Positions 18,070 through 27,394 of a DNA stretch of 64,000 nucleotides are shown one piece after another. Source of the stretch: Klebsiella pneumoniae (GTDB taxonomy: Bacteria > Pseudomonadota > Gammaproteobacteria > Pseudomonadales > Pseudohongiellaceae). Made by a program: the position numbers and the translations under genes. The DNA is taken from the NCBI GenBank assembly GCA_945869725.1, contig CAMBPO010000004.1, positions 1-64,000 of the forward strand. The letters are read 5' to 3'. Below the pieces are notes generated by a model. That model was not told the origin of the DNA. It searched no databases and worked only from the letters and a program-made list of their open reading frames with translations. Numbering within the stretch: the first letter of the stretch is position 1; each line of letters opens with the position of its first letter.

Positions 18070-19317
18070 TCACTTCAACTGGTTTTCAACGGCCCGGAAC
18101 AACCCGTCACGGTGTGCAGCAAACGCCGCACCGGTTGCTTGCGGCCAAGCCCCCTGCACAACAATGATCAGGTCGTCGGCTGGATTGAAGTAGATACCCT
18201 GACCAAATATGCCGCTGGCACGGTAGGTTCCATCACCGTTGAGCCACCACAGATAGCCATAGTTATCACTCGCAGGTGACGCCTGCGTAGAGTCGTGCAT
18301 CCAGTTTCGAGGAAGCACTTCAGTGCCATCTGCCAACACACCGTTGCTCATCGCAAACATAGCCAGCCGCCCCCAGTCTCGCAGGGTTGCGGAAATGCAG
18401 CAGCCACCAAGCTCACCGGCATTAGGGCCATGACTGATCCAGGTGGCATCACTTTCCATGCCGTAGGGTTTCCAGATTTTCTCTGTCAGATACGCCGCCA
18501 GATTGTTGCCGATGGCAGCACGCACAATAGCGCCAGCAAGGTTGGTTTCGCCGGTGTTGTAGTTAAAGCGTTCACCGGGTTCAGCCACCCTGGATTTACT
18601 GCCCATAAACTCCATCAACTGCAGCATATCGTTTGGAGAAGTCGCCACGTCGGATTGCGGATCAGCATAATTCTCGTCCCAGTCGGTGCCTGATGCCATC
18701 TGCAGCACCTGGCGTACACGTACATTGTCGTAAGACGTACCTTTGAGTTGTGGCAAGTAGTCGGTGACCATATCTTCCACACTGCCAATGTATCCGTCGG
18801 CAATCGCAGCACCGGTGAGCATAGAGACAACGGACTTGGTCATGGAAAAAGATACCCACAGATGATCTTCACGGTTACCCAGACCATAAGCCTCATGAGC
18901 AATTTCACCGTTTTTTAACACCAGCAGACCCGCCACATGGTTCTGCAGCATAAAATCCTGCAGAGAGTAGTCCTGGCCTTGAACCGTGTAGGAGAGGCTG
19001 GACAGATCACGCGGCGCGGCCGGCAACGCTTTGACAAGCTCACCCCGATTGATATGCCGCACCGGGCTCAGTAACGCAATGTTGCGGAAGCCGGCGATCT
19101 GCTGATCCCCCGACCAGAACAGAATGCCACCATCGCGCGGCAGATTTTGCATGTCCTGCGCCGGATCCAGCCAGCGGGCAGGCGGTTCGGACTGGGCGTT
19201 GGCGCCCATTGCCAGTAAAGAGGCCAGCACTGACGACAGCAAGCCCAGCGACAGTGTCAGCCGCAGTTTGTGCATCAATGATGATGAGTGAGCAAATTCC
19301 GGTCTTTTTATTGTCAT
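18070..19317 (-). CDS. Serine hydrolase, beta-lactamase/class C (S12) family
   Basis: A 415-residue protein with a signal peptide ending near GANAQ. The nucleophile motif SMTK is Ser158-x-x-Lys161 (context WVSFSMTKSVVS), and a candidate second-motif tyrosine lies in RFNYNTGETN. This is the architecture of class C beta-lactamase-related hydrolases, including 6-aminohexanoate-dimer hydrolase (NylB)-like and EstB-type esterases. Such periplasmic proteins cleave esters or amides, and real beta-lactam resistance is uncommon outside AmpC. ATG 19317 is chosen because GAGG lies 5 nt before it. It is upstream of the RND operon on the same strand. Confidence 0.85.
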   Translation of the reverse strand: MTIKRPEFAHSSSLMHKLRLTLSLGLLSSVLASLLAMGANAQSEPPARWLDPAQDMQNLPRDGGILFWSGDQQIAGFRNIALLSPVRHINRGELVKALPAAPRDLSSLSYTVQGQDYSLQDFMLQNHVAGLLVLKNGEIAHEAYGLGNREDHLWVSFSMTKSVVSMLTGAAIADGYIGSVEDMVTDYLPQLKGTSYDNVRVRQVLQMASGTDWDENYADPQSDVATSPNDMLQLMEFMGSKSRVAEPGERFNYNTGETNLAGAIVRAAIGNNLAAYLTEKIWKPYGMESDATWISHGPNAGELGGCCISATLRDWGRLAMFAMSNGVLADGTEVLPRNWMHDSTQASPASDNYGYLWWLNGDGTYRASGIFGQGIYFNPADDLIIVVQGAWPQATGAAFAAHRDGLFRAVENQLK

Positions 19318-19443
19318 AACAGCCTCGGTTAAATGAGTGGGCATAGTGCCAGCAGACTCAGGCACGTTAACATCCTGAAACAAACTGGCGGCATGATACT
19401 GGACAGTTATACCTTAGCGGCCGCCAACACCATAAGGCAATTC

Positions 19444-20316
19444 ATGATAAACCGATCGAATCAGTCCGTACATCAAGCCCCTGACAGTCACAGCGATGAG
19501 CTGCTGCAATTTATGACTGAACATCCGCGAGCCCTGGTGTTGACCGGTGCGGGCATCAGCACCGGGTCCGGCATCCCTGATTACCGCGACAAAGACGGCA
19601 ACTGGAAACGCAAACAACCGGTGCAGCATCAGGAATTCATGCGCAGCCATGAACTGCGCCAACGTTATTGGGCGCGCAGTCTGATCGGCTGGCCGGTGAT
19701 GCAGAGCGCGCAGCCCAATGCAGCACATTTCACTTTATCTGCGCTGGAACAACACGGAGTTATCAGCCAACTGGTCACCCAGAACGTTGACCGCCTGCAC
19801 CAAAAGGCTGGCAGTCAGTCAACCATTGACCTGCACGGGCGCGCCGATGAAGTCATCTGTATGCAGTGCAGCCTGCGCGAGTCGCGGGCTGTAACACATC
19901 AGCGTTTTGCAGCAGCAAATCCGGCATTTGCCGACCTGAACGCGAGCGCAGCGCCGGATGGCGATGCCGATCTTGACATCAATTTTGATGACTTTGTGGT
20001 AACCGGCTGCCCGTTATGCGGCGGCATCCTCAAACCTGACGTGGTATTTTTTGGCGACAACGTGCCACGTGATCGGGTGAATGATGTTTTTCAGGCGCTG
20101 AGCGACAGTAGCGCGTTGATGGTTATTGGTTCATCACTGATGGTGTATTCCGGATTCCGCTTTGCGCGTGAGGCACATGCACAGAAAAAGCCGCTGCTGA
20201 TACTGACACACGGCAAAACCCGTGCGGACGCATTGGCTGACGTGAAAATTGATGCGGAGATTGTTCAGACACTGACCAGGGCAACCACGGCCCTGATCAG
20301 TGCTGCTCAAGAATGA
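19444..20316 (+). CDS. Sir2 family NAD-dependent protein deacylase (sirtuin)
   Basis: A 290-residue sirtuin. The NAD-binding motif is TGAGISTGSGIPDYR (residues 34-48), the TQNVD motif is at 112-116 and the catalytic His131 lies in DLHG. The zinc ligands are Cys139/Cys142 and Cys189/Cys192; the 46-residue insert between the pairs is long and Asp/Ala-rich. The sequence NVDRLHQKAG is typical of class II (SIRT4-like) proteins. It removes acyl groups from lysines using NAD, or acts as an ADP-ribosyltransferase. The ATG at 19444 has AAGG at 6 nt. Its stop codon abuts the stop of the convergent gene with no spacer. Confidence 0.92.
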   Translation: MINRSNQSVHQAPDSHSDELLQFMTEHPRALVLTGAGISTGSGIPDYRDKDGNWKRKQPVQHQEFMRSHELRQRYWARSLIGWPVMQSAQPNAAHFTLSALEQHGVISQLVTQNVDRLHQKAGSQSTIDLHGRADEVICMQCSLRESRAVTHQRFAAANPAFADLNASAAPDGDADLDINFDDFVVTGCPLCGGILKPDVVFFGDNVPRDRVNDVFQALSDSSALMVIGSSLMVYSGFRFAREAHAQKKPLLILTHGKTRADALADVKIDAEIVQTLTRATTALISAAQE

Positions 20317-21513
20317 CTATTGCGCGCCGGCAGGTGCGACGGGAGCAGCAGGCGCCACACTGCAGTCGTCACACATGACGCTGTACACTGGCGCGCCAGC
20401 GGCAAGACCGGCCAGCCAATCAACAAACTTGGTGCCATTGACTTCATAGGTATACACATCCGGTCGCAGCAGAATGGTATGCATGTTGCCACCGGCAACG
20501 TAGTAGCGGAAGTCAGGAATTGCCGCGCTGATCTCGGCAAGATTCTGCTCCAGCAAAGGCTGCAGTGACTCAACCGGCATACCGCCTAAGGCGAGGAACT
20601 GCTTCTGTACATCGTCTTCGGCATTGTCATACGAGGCGTAGCGGATATTGGCGTTTTCCTGCACCGCCGCAATGTACAGGTGATGGAAGCTGAACTGATC
20701 TGCCGGGATGCTGCTTATGTGGGTCAGATCGGCGACAACACGATCGGTATGCCAGACTTCATAGGGGTTGAAATTGGCAAAACCGCGATAACCACCGGAG
20801 GCGTCACCCAGCTGCGTCACCGCTGCGGCCGGATACTGCTCAGCCAGTTTCACCGCATAAAACGGTGAGGGGATAGAGCCGGCACTGGAGCCAGTGACAA
20901 AAACCTGCTGCGGTGCAAACACGTGGGCGTAGGTCCACTCCAGCGCTGCCTGGCCATTGGCCCAACCCCGATGACGCACATGTACCGGATGGGCGGCATG
21001 GCCTTCCAGCGCGGGCGCTTCATGGTGCTGCTCGGTGTCACCCAGATGCACATCGCCGGAGCAATAGGGTGCGTACACAACGGTGTAGTCTGCAAACGGA
21101 TTGGTCATCTGATCAAACGCCAGAATGCCATGCGCCCGCGACGGATCCGTATTGGCCAGATTCACCTGATAGCTGGGGCGCAGATCGGTGTCGCAATTAG
21201 CACCGTCCCAACACGCGCCACCGCCTTCCAGATAAAACATCAGTTTCTGCGGGTCACCCTGTTTTACAAAAAACTTGTACTCGGAACCATCAGAACAAAG
21301 AGTATCGCCACCCGGCAGCAGGGTGTTCCACCCGGGTGTCAGTTCCGAAAAGTCTGCCAGCACTGCCGGCATTGCCGACTCATCGGCAGTCTCTGGGGAC
21401 GCAGGCGCTGTTACGGTATCCGGCTGACCGCAAGCAACCAGCATCACCAGCGCAGCGATCAAGGCCAAACCAGACAGCCTTGATCTGAGTGTTGTGTTGT
21501 TATTTTTTTGCAT
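20317..21513 (-). CDS. Pectinacetylesterase/Notum-like lipoprotein hydrolase
   Basis: A 398-residue protein with a lipobox (ALVMLVAC), so it is probably membrane-anchored outside the cytoplasm. The family nucleophile elbow GSSAGSIPSP (GxSxG) and the early loop FYLEGGGACWDG identify the PAE fold, also used by plant pectin acetylesterases and animal Notum; the acid and histidine probably lie in the C-terminal third (for example GGNMHTIL). The bacterial substrate is unknown, and hydrolysis of an ester on a polymer or lipid is inferred. The start at 21513 has a strong GAGGGGAG site. The C-terminal tail is Ala/Pro-rich. Confidence 0.75.
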   Translation of the reverse strand: MQKNNNTTLRSRLSGLALIAALVMLVACGQPDTVTAPASPETADESAMPAVLADFSELTPGWNTLLPGGDTLCSDGSEYKFFVKQGDPQKLMFYLEGGGACWDGANCDTDLRPSYQVNLANTDPSRAHGILAFDQMTNPFADYTVVYAPYCSGDVHLGDTEQHHEAPALEGHAAHPVHVRHRGWANGQAALEWTYAHVFAPQQVFVTGSSAGSIPSPFYAVKLAEQYPAAAVTQLGDASGGYRGFANFNPYEVWHTDRVVADLTHISSIPADQFSFHHLYIAAVQENANIRYASYDNAEDDVQKQFLALGGMPVESLQPLLEQNLAEISAAIPDFRYYVAGGNMHTILLRPDVYTYEVNGTKFVDWLAGLAAGAPVYSVMCDDCSVAPAAPVAPAGAQ

Positions 21514-21747
21514 TGAACTCCCCTCGATTTCTAAAATCAGAATGTGTGCGCAGTAGCAACCGGTCACTTGGTACACGTCACTTGTAGACTGGTACGCTTG
21601 CGGTTGTTTCGATGGCATTATTAACATACGATCGGGTGCCGTAACAATCACTTCAACAACTGTGTCTTCAGGCTCTCGCCGCCGGCGAACACTGGATGTA
21701 ATCAGAAGATTTTATTCATAAATCAAATGACAAAGGTAGTTTCAGTT

Positions 21748-22068
21748 ATGCCACGCATTACCCTGATAGAGCACAGCGGAAAAGAACATGTTGTTGACGC
21801 AAAAAACGGCGATTCACTGATGACCACCGCCATCAAAAATCGGGTCCCGGGCATTGATGCCGATTGTGGTGGCGCCTGCTCATGCGGCACTTGTCATGTA
21901 TTTGTTGATCCGGCGTGGATCGCTCGCGTGGGCGAGCCCGGTGAGTTCGAAGAGCCCATGCTGGATCTGAATCCTGAACGCGCCAGTCATTCCCGATTGT
22001 CCTGCCAGATTGACATCAGTGACGAACTCGATGGCCTGGTTGTTCGTCTGCCCGAATTTCAGTTCTGA
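21748..22068 (+). CDS. [2Fe-2S] ferredoxin, putidaredoxin type
   Basis: A 106-residue ferredoxin. The cluster ligands are Cys40, Cys46, Cys49 and Cys86 (CGGACSCGTC and LSC), with an extra Cys44. The length and the C-terminal DGLVVRLPEFQF match putidaredoxin-like proteins that feed class I P450s. ATG 21748 gives the family N-terminus; an ATG 21 nt upstream has no ribosome site. It is 36 nt before the P450 gene, and it is the obvious electron donor to it. Confidence 0.92.
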   Translation: MPRITLIEHSGKEHVVDAKNGDSLMTTAIKNRVPGIDADCGGACSCGTCHVFVDPAWIARVGEPGEFEEPMLDLNPERASHSRLSCQIDISDELDGLVVRLPEFQF

Positions 22069-22104
22069 CCGTTGGCGACACAAAATCCGCACAGGAGTTA
22101 CATA

Positions 22105-23361
22105 ATGGAAACCGTCGTCACCAAACACAGCAACCGCAGCCTGGTCGGACGCGATCCGTGGACCATCCCTCTGGATGAGATTGACCTCGCACATCCGGCG
22201 ATCTGGCAGGCCAATGAGTTTCTGCCATTTCTGGCACGCCTGCGCCGGGATGATCCGGTGCATTACTGTGCGCAGTCCTCTGTCGGTGCTTATTGGTCGG
22301 TGATGCGTTATCAGGACATCATGACCATGGAAGCCGCGCCTCAGCTGTTCTCGTCCGAGCCGACCATCGGCATTGTGGATGTTCTGCCACAGTTCACGCT
22401 GCCTATGTTTATCGCCATGGATCCCCCCAAACATGACGAGCAACGCAAGACCGTGCAAGGCGTGGTTGCGCCCAACAATTTAAAAAATCTTGAAGGTTTG
22501 ATACGCCAGCGGGTGATCACCATTCTGGATGGTTTGCCACACGGCGAAACCTTTAACTGGGTCGACCGGGTGTCACGTGAACTCACCACACAGATGCTGG
22601 CAACACTGTTCGATTTCCCCTTTGAGGAGCGCAACAAGCTCACCTATTGGTCAGATATTGCCACGGCCATTCCGGGAGCCGGTCTGGTCAACACCTATGA
22701 AGAAAGTTTTGAAGTGCTGAAAGAATGTCTGGCGTACTTCATGCGCCTGTGGCGCGAGCGCGCGGCCAAACCGCCCGGCACTGATCTGATCTCCATGCTC
22801 GCACACGGCGAGGCCACCAAGAACATGCCGCCCATGGAGTTTCTCGGAAACCTCGTGCTGCTGATTGTGGGCGGAAATGACACCACCCGCAATTCCATCA
22901 CTGGCGGCGTGCTGGCCCTAAACGAGAATCCCCAGGAGTACCAGAAACTGCGCGACAATCCCGCGCTGATTCCCTCCATGGTGTCCGAAATCATTCGCTG
23001 GCAGACACCGCTGGCGTACATGCGCCGCACCGCCAAAGCCGACACCGAACTGGGCGGCAAACACATCAAAGCCGGTGACAAACTGTTGATGTGGTACGCC
23101 TCGGCAAACCGCGACGAGCAGGCCATTGAGCGACCGGATGAATTTCTGATTGACCGCGATCGTGTACGCCAGCACCTGTCGTTTGGGACTGGCATTCATC
23201 GGTGTATGGGCAACCGTCTGGCTGAAATGCAGCTGCGCGTATTGTGGGAAGAGATACTGCCCCGCTTCCAGAAAATAGAGGTTGTGGGGGAGCCGGTACG
23301 TATCTATTCCAGTTTTGTTAAGGGCTATACCGAACTACCGGTCAGACTTATTGCCCGCTGA
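22105..23361 (+). CDS. Cytochrome P450, CYP153-like (alkane/fatty-acid terminal hydroxylase)
   Basis: A 418-residue soluble P450. The heme thiolate is Cys367 in FGTGIHRCMGNRLAEMQ, the I-helix motif is GGNDTTRNS (Asp259-Thr260-Thr261), and the ExxR pair is in SEIIRW. MFIAMDPPKHDEQRKTVQG and LIVGGNDTTRNSITGGVLA closely match the CYP153 subfamily, which hydroxylates the terminal carbon of medium-chain alkanes. That identification is from memory of family sequences, not a search. It needs two electrons per turnover through the ferredoxin encoded just upstream; no ferredoxin reductase gene is nearby. The AGGAG site at 8 nt supports the ATG at 22105. Confidence 0.88.
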   Translation: METVVTKHSNRSLVGRDPWTIPLDEIDLAHPAIWQANEFLPFLARLRRDDPVHYCAQSSVGAYWSVMRYQDIMTMEAAPQLFSSEPTIGIVDVLPQFTLPMFIAMDPPKHDEQRKTVQGVVAPNNLKNLEGLIRQRVITILDGLPHGETFNWVDRVSRELTTQMLATLFDFPFEERNKLTYWSDIATAIPGAGLVNTYEESFEVLKECLAYFMRLWRERAAKPPGTDLISMLAHGEATKNMPPMEFLGNLVLLIVGGNDTTRNSITGGVLALNENPQEYQKLRDNPALIPSMVSEIIRWQTPLAYMRRTAKADTELGGKHIKAGDKLLMWYASANRDEQAIERPDEFLIDRDRVRQHLSFGTGIHRCMGNRLAEMQLRVLWEEILPRFQKIEVVGEPVRIYSSFVKGYTELPVRLIAR

Positions 23362-23478
23362 CACACCGCAAAAAATGCGATTGCCCCAGTGTTTCAGACG
23401 CTACGTAGCTGATTAAAGCGCCAAACTCAGCCCCCCGCGTAAACGCGGCCTGCGGCACGCAACCACAGCAGACATCGT

Positions 23479-24693
23479 TTATGCCTCAGCAGTGGAGATC
23501 ACTTTAAAATCCACTTCCGTGGCAATATCGGCTTCGTAGTCGACATCCGCGCGTTCAAACCCGAACAGCTTAAGGAACTCGTGTTTGTAGCCTTTGTAAT
23601 CGGTTAGCTGGAACAGATTGTCATTATTCACCACTTCCCAAAGCTGCTTGCACTCTGCCTGTACGTCATCACGCAGCTCCTTGTTGTCCATGCGGAAACG
23701 ACCGGCTTCATCCAGATCCACAGGCTTGCCATCCGCGCGGTACAGCTGTTCAGTGAACAAGCGGTTGAGCTGCTCGATGGTCCCTTCGTGCAGACCTTTT
23801 TCTTTCATGACTTTGTATACCAGCGCAATGTACAGCGGCATCACCGGGATGGCTGCAGACGCCTGCGTCACCACGGATTTCAACACCGCAACATTGGCTG
23901 TGCCGTGATATTTGCTGCCGAGTTTTTCTCCCAGCGCATGAGCAGCGCGATCAAGATCTTCCTTGGCTTTGCCCAGTGCACCGTGCCAGTAAATCGGCCA
24001 GGTCATTTGCGTTCCGATGTAACTGAATGCAACCGTTTTGACTCCCTTGGCAAGCACGCCGGCATTGTCCAGCGCGGCCATCCACAGCTCCCAGTCCTCG
24101 CCGCCCATGACCTTGATGGTATCGGCGATTTCTTCTTCGGTGGCCGGCTCGACCTCGGCGTGAATGATTTGATCCTTGTTGGTATCAATCGCTGTGGATT
24201 TGTAGACCTCACCAATCGGTTTTAACACGGAGCGCTTGACCTCGCCGGTATCCGGCAATTTGCGCACCGGTGATGCCAGTGAATAAATCACCAGATCCAC
24301 TTCTTCCAGATCCTGTTTGATAGCGTCGATAGCCAGTGCGCGCACCTCATCCGAAAATGCATCACCGTTGATGGATCTGGCGTAAAGTCCGGCGTTTTTT
24401 GCCTGCTCTTCAAATGCCCAGGAGTTGTACCAACCGGCGGTACCGGGTTTGGTTTCACTGGCAGGTTTTTCAAAAAACACCCCAAGCGTTGCGGCCTTGT
24501 AGCCAAACGCAGCGGTGATGCGCGCAGCCAGTCCGTAACCGCTGGACGCGCCAATTATCAATACTTTTTTCGGGCCCGCCTGTTCACCCAGAGCAGCTCT
24601 GGTCACCGCAACCTGGTCAGCGACATTGTTGTAACAACCGGTGGGATGTGTGGTTGTGCAAATGAATCCGCGGTATTTGGGTTTGATAATCAT
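23479..24693 (-). CDS. fabV: Trans-2-enoyl-ACP/CoA reductase FabV (NADH)
   Basis: A 404-residue reductase that completes each round of fatty-acid elongation by reducing the enoyl thioester. The catalytic pair Tyr235 and Lys244 ([11 protein letters not shown]-x8-K) has the exact FabV spacing, and the NADH loop is [13 protein letters not shown]. The N-terminus [20 protein letters not shown] is typical. FabV enzymes of Pseudomonas and Vibrio are insensitive to triclosan, so this may also be. GAGGAT precedes the ATG. It is the last gene of a nine-gene minus-strand run and is convergent with the P450 gene. Confidence 0.95.
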   Translation of the reverse strand: MIIKPKYRGFICTTTHPTGCYNNVADQVAVTRAALGEQAGPKKVLIIGASSGYGLAARITAAFGYKAATLGVFFEKPASETKPGTAGWYNSWAFEEQAKNAGLYARSINGDAFSDEVRALAIDAIKQDLEEVDLVIYSLASPVRKLPDTGEVKRSVLKPIGEVYKSTAIDTNKDQIIHAEVEPATEEEIADTIKVMGGEDWELWMAALDNAGVLAKGVKTVAFSYIGTQMTWPIYWHGALGKAKEDLDRAAHALGEKLGSKYHGTANVAVLKSVVTQASAAIPVMPLYIALVYKVMKEKGLHEGTIEQLNRLFTEQLYRADGKPVDLDEAGRFRMDNKELRDDVQAECKQLWEVVNNDNLFQLTDYKGYKHEFLKLFGFERADVDYEADIATEVDFKVISTAEA

Positions 24694-24720
24694 GGTGCAT
24701 CCTCGTTCAGAAAACTCATG

Positions 24721-25209
24721 TCAGAGCGTACTGTTGGCAAAGCGGATCAGGGCATCACCCGTCAGTCGGTAACCCGTCCACTCGCTTTGCGGTCGCGCGC
24801 CCAGCGATTCATAAAATTCGATGGCTGGTGTATTCCAGTCCAGCACATTCCATTCAAAACGCCCGCAGCCTTTGGCAACCGCTTCACGGGCCAGATGATG
24901 CAGCAGGGCTTTGCCGGCGCCCAGTCCCCGGAACTCCGGAGACACATACAAGTCCTCCAGAAACAGCCCGCGCCGGCCCAGCCAGGTTGAATAGTTAAAA
25001 AAGTAGACAGCAAAACCGACCGGTTTATCATCAAGTAGGCAGATCAGCGCGCTGACGGTGGATTGCGGCCCGAAAATTGAGTCTCTGATGCCGGCTTCGT
25101 CTGTGACCACTTCATGTTCAGCTCGCTCGTAAATTGCCAGTTCACGGATAAAGTAGAGTATCAGTGCAGCATCTTCCGGCGTTGCCGGCCTGATATTGAT
25201 GTTGCTCAT
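24721..25209 (-). CDS. GNAT acetyltransferase, diamine/spermidine acetyltransferase-like
   Basis: A 162-residue GNAT protein. The acetyl-CoA loop is EFRGLGAGKALL (R/Q-x-x-G-x-G/A). The block FLEDLYVSPEFRG and the following WNVLDWNTPAIEFYESLGA strongly resemble eukaryotic SSAT-type spermidine/spermine acetyltransferases and their bacterial relatives. Polyamines or amino-acid-like amines are the likely substrates; thialysine acetyltransferases also look like this. The start overlaps the stop of the M20 peptidase gene (ATGA), so the two are translationally coupled. Confidence 0.85.
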   Translation of the reverse strand: MSNINIRPATPEDAALILYFIRELAIYERAEHEVVTDEAGIRDSIFGPQSTVSALICLLDDKPVGFAVYFFNYSTWLGRRGLFLEDLYVSPEFRGLGAGKALLHHLAREAVAKGCGRFEWNVLDWNTPAIEFYESLGARPQSEWTGYRLTGDALIRFANSTL

Positions 25210-26528
25210 GGGTTGCTCCCGGTAACCGGCGCAACACCGGTTGATACGTCCATAATCATGCGTGACAGCAGGTACAAACGTGGTTCTATGGAATCCAGCA
25301 ACACGTATTCCGCATTGCTGGTATGCGCACCAAAGCCCTGCAGACCGAAGCGCTCCAACACCGGCGCCATGGTCTCCAGCGCGGCAAAGGCTGCATCGGT
25401 GCCGCCGCCCTCGGCCTGATCAGTGACAATCAGCTCACGGCCTATCTCCGCATAAATGGTTTTGGCATGGTCACTCAATGCGCGCGAAGCCGGTGTAGCA
25501 GTCAGTGGCGGCCGGCGGTTCTCGTAGGTGAGCATTACCTCGGTATCGGGTATCAGTTTGTTGCTGATGCGCTCCTCGATGCGGGCCTGCAAACGCTCAA
25601 AATCCTCAATGCGCAACATACGGATATCCCCGGTGGCCACGGCTCTGTCAGGAATAACATTGCGGTTGGTGCCTGCCTGAGCCACCGTCCAACTCAATTT
25701 CAGACCGGTATCCTGTTCTGACAGGTTGCTCAGTTGCAGCACCTGATGCGCCAGTTCATAAAAGGCGTTACGACCCATTTCCGGCGCGGCGCCGGCATGG
25801 GAGGCGCGGCCGGTCACGGTCATGGTAGCCGCACCTATGCCACTGGTCGCCAGCGTCAGTGAGTCGCTGCTGACCCCGGACGGTTCAACTGAAAACACCG
25901 CATGCTGTTCAGCAGCCAGACGGGTGATGGTGCTGCGCGATCCGGGCGAGCTGATTTCTTCGTCACCATTGATCAATACCGTCAGTGTGCCGTAGTCGTC
26001 AAAACCCAATTCCTGCAGCATCGCAAGGGTATGAATGATCACTGCCACGCCCTGCTTATCATCCGAGATACCAAGGCCATAAGCGCGGTTGCCGTCGATG
26101 CGGAAGGGCTGATTGGCGAGCATGCCGCGCAGATACACCGTGTCCATGTGCGCCAGCAGCAGAATGTTTTTATCCCCGCTGCCACTAAAGCGCGCATGCA
26201 CCATGCGACCTATTTGTGCTGGCGTATCAAACATCCGGTAGGCGTCATCGCCGGCTTCCAGCAGCTCGACCGCGCCGCCCAGTGCGCGCAATTCCTCTGC
26301 AATAAGTTCCGCTATTGTGTCCAGACCCTCACGGTCACCGCTGCCGGACTCAATCGCCACCAGCTCAGACATGGTTTCAATCAACGCATCTTTTTGCGCG
26401 GCGGCGGCCGCCAGCACCGCACTGTCCAGCGCAGGCTGCGGGGTTTGCGAAAACAGCGGCGATGCAGACAGCATCGCGACAAGCAGCAGGCTGCGGGTGA
26501 TGTTTGACCGCAGATGATCAGTCGACAT
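25206..26528 (-). CDS. M20 family metallopeptidase, glutamate carboxypeptidase-like, exported
   Basis: A 440-residue protein with a signal peptide ending near SPLFSQ. The di-zinc core is visible: LLAHMDTVY (His and Asp with the assisting Asp two residues on), GISDDKQG (bridging Asp) and INGDEEISSPGS (catalytic Glu and ligand Glu). A lid domain sits in the middle (TGRASHAGAAPEMGRNA). Carboxypeptidase G2-type enzymes remove C-terminal glutamate from peptides and folates, and this one would act in the periplasm. It is 6 nt downstream of a small membrane-protein gene. Confidence 0.88.
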   Translation of the reverse strand: MSTDHLRSNITRSLLLVAMLSASPLFSQTPQPALDSAVLAAAAAQKDALIETMSELVAIESGSGDREGLDTIAELIAEELRALGGAVELLEAGDDAYRMFDTPAQIGRMVHARFSGSGDKNILLLAHMDTVYLRGMLANQPFRIDGNRAYGLGISDDKQGVAVIIHTLAMLQELGFDDYGTLTVLINGDEEISSPGSRSTITRLAAEQHAVFSVEPSGVSSDSLTLATSGIGAATMTVTGRASHAGAAPEMGRNAFYELAHQVLQLSNLSEQDTGLKLSWTVAQAGTNRNVIPDRAVATGDIRMLRIEDFERLQARIEERISNKLIPDTEVMLTYENRRPPLTATPASRALSDHAKTIYAEIGRELIVTDQAEGGGTDAAFAALETMAPVLERFGLQGFGAHTSNAEYVLLDSIEPRLYLLSRMIMDVSTGVAPVTGSNP

Positions 26529-26534
26529 ACAGCG

Positions 26535-26825
26535 TTACTCCAACATGTTGTGCCTGCGCATGTAACGCATAGCAAAAGGTAATTCCATCAAACTATAGCT
26601 GACGAGCGTAAACCAGAACCAACTGACATCCACGACCAGCAACGAAAACAGCTGCCCGCTGCCTGCATATACAGAACCCGCCACCATCAGCGCCACTACG
26701 GTGGCAATGGCGTCATTGATGATCAGTCGCACACGGCTGCTGCCAACTTGACGCGGGTACAACAGCTGATAACAGACCACGATCAGCACTGTGTTAAGTA
26801 ACAGAATTGTCAGTTCAGCAGGCAT
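26535..26825 (-). CDS. Small membrane protein of unknown function (96 aa)
   Basis: Three hydrophobic segments are visible at about residues 4-21, 36-55 and 58-80, followed by a basic C-terminus (RYMRRHNMLE). It has no motif I recognise. It lies between a GNAT gene (20 nt away) and the M20 peptidase gene (6 nt away) on the same strand, so it is almost certainly part of that transcript. Confidence 0.65.
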   Translation of the reverse strand: MPAELTILLLNTVLIVVCYQLLYPRQVGSSRVRLIINDAIATVVALMVAGSVYAGSGQLFSLLVVDVSWFWFTLVSYSLMELPFAMRYMRRHNMLE

Positions 26826-26845
26826 GGCAAGTTTTCAGCCGCAGA

Positions 26846-27394
26846 TCATTGTTGTTCGGCCGCGGCAGTCTGGGCGGCATTGTCATCAAACACAATCTGC
26901 CAGTAACCCACATTTAACCAGCGCCCCTGTTTAAAACCTATCTGTTCAAATTCACCAATCTTCTTCATGCCCACTTTTTCATGCAAGGCAATACTGGCGT
27001 CGTTTGGTAACGCAATGCCACCCACCGCTGCATGAACGCCGAGCGCGCGCAGCTGTCTGAAGAGTTCCACATACAGCGCGGTGCCCAGACCCTTGCCGGC
27101 ACCGCCAGGCGCCATGTACACGGTGATTTCAACCGAGTAGCGATAAGCGGTTCGAGGCTTCCAGCGGGTGGCGTAGGCATAGCCGAGCAAGTGGCCTTCC
27201 TGTTCGGCTACCAGCCAAGGCAGACCCAGCGCGCTGACATCGGCAATGCGTTGCGCCATGGCTGCATCGGACAAGGTCTGCTCTTCAAAGGTGATCACTG
27301 TTGTCTGGATGTAATGGTTATAAATGCGGGCGATGGCAGCGGCGTCACCAGCATCAACAGCCCGCACGGGCCAATTATTCAGGGAGTCGGTCAT
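26846..27394 (-). CDS. GNAT acetyltransferase, phosphinothricin/methionine-sulfone acetyltransferase-like
   Basis: A 182-residue GNAT protein. The order of conserved segments is IARIYNHYIQTTVITFEE, then GYAYATRWKPRTAYRYSVEITVY, then the acetyl-CoA loop GGAGKGLGTALY, then GWWLNVGYWQ-like RWLNVGYWQ. This is the Pat/Bar/MddA group, which acetylates phosphinothricin or methionine derivatives; natural substrates are usually amino-acid analogues. ATG 27394 gives the family start and overlaps the MscS gene by 20 nt; an in-frame ATG at 27421 is possible. Confidence 0.85.
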   Translation of the reverse strand: MTDSLNNWPVRAVDAGDAAAIARIYNHYIQTTVITFEEQTLSDAAMAQRIADVSALGLPWLVAEQEGHLLGYAYATRWKPRTAYRYSVEITVYMAPGGAGKGLGTALYVELFRQLRALGVHAAVGGIALPNDASIALHEKVGMKKIGEFEQIGFKQGRWLNVGYWQIVFDDNAAQTAAAEQQ

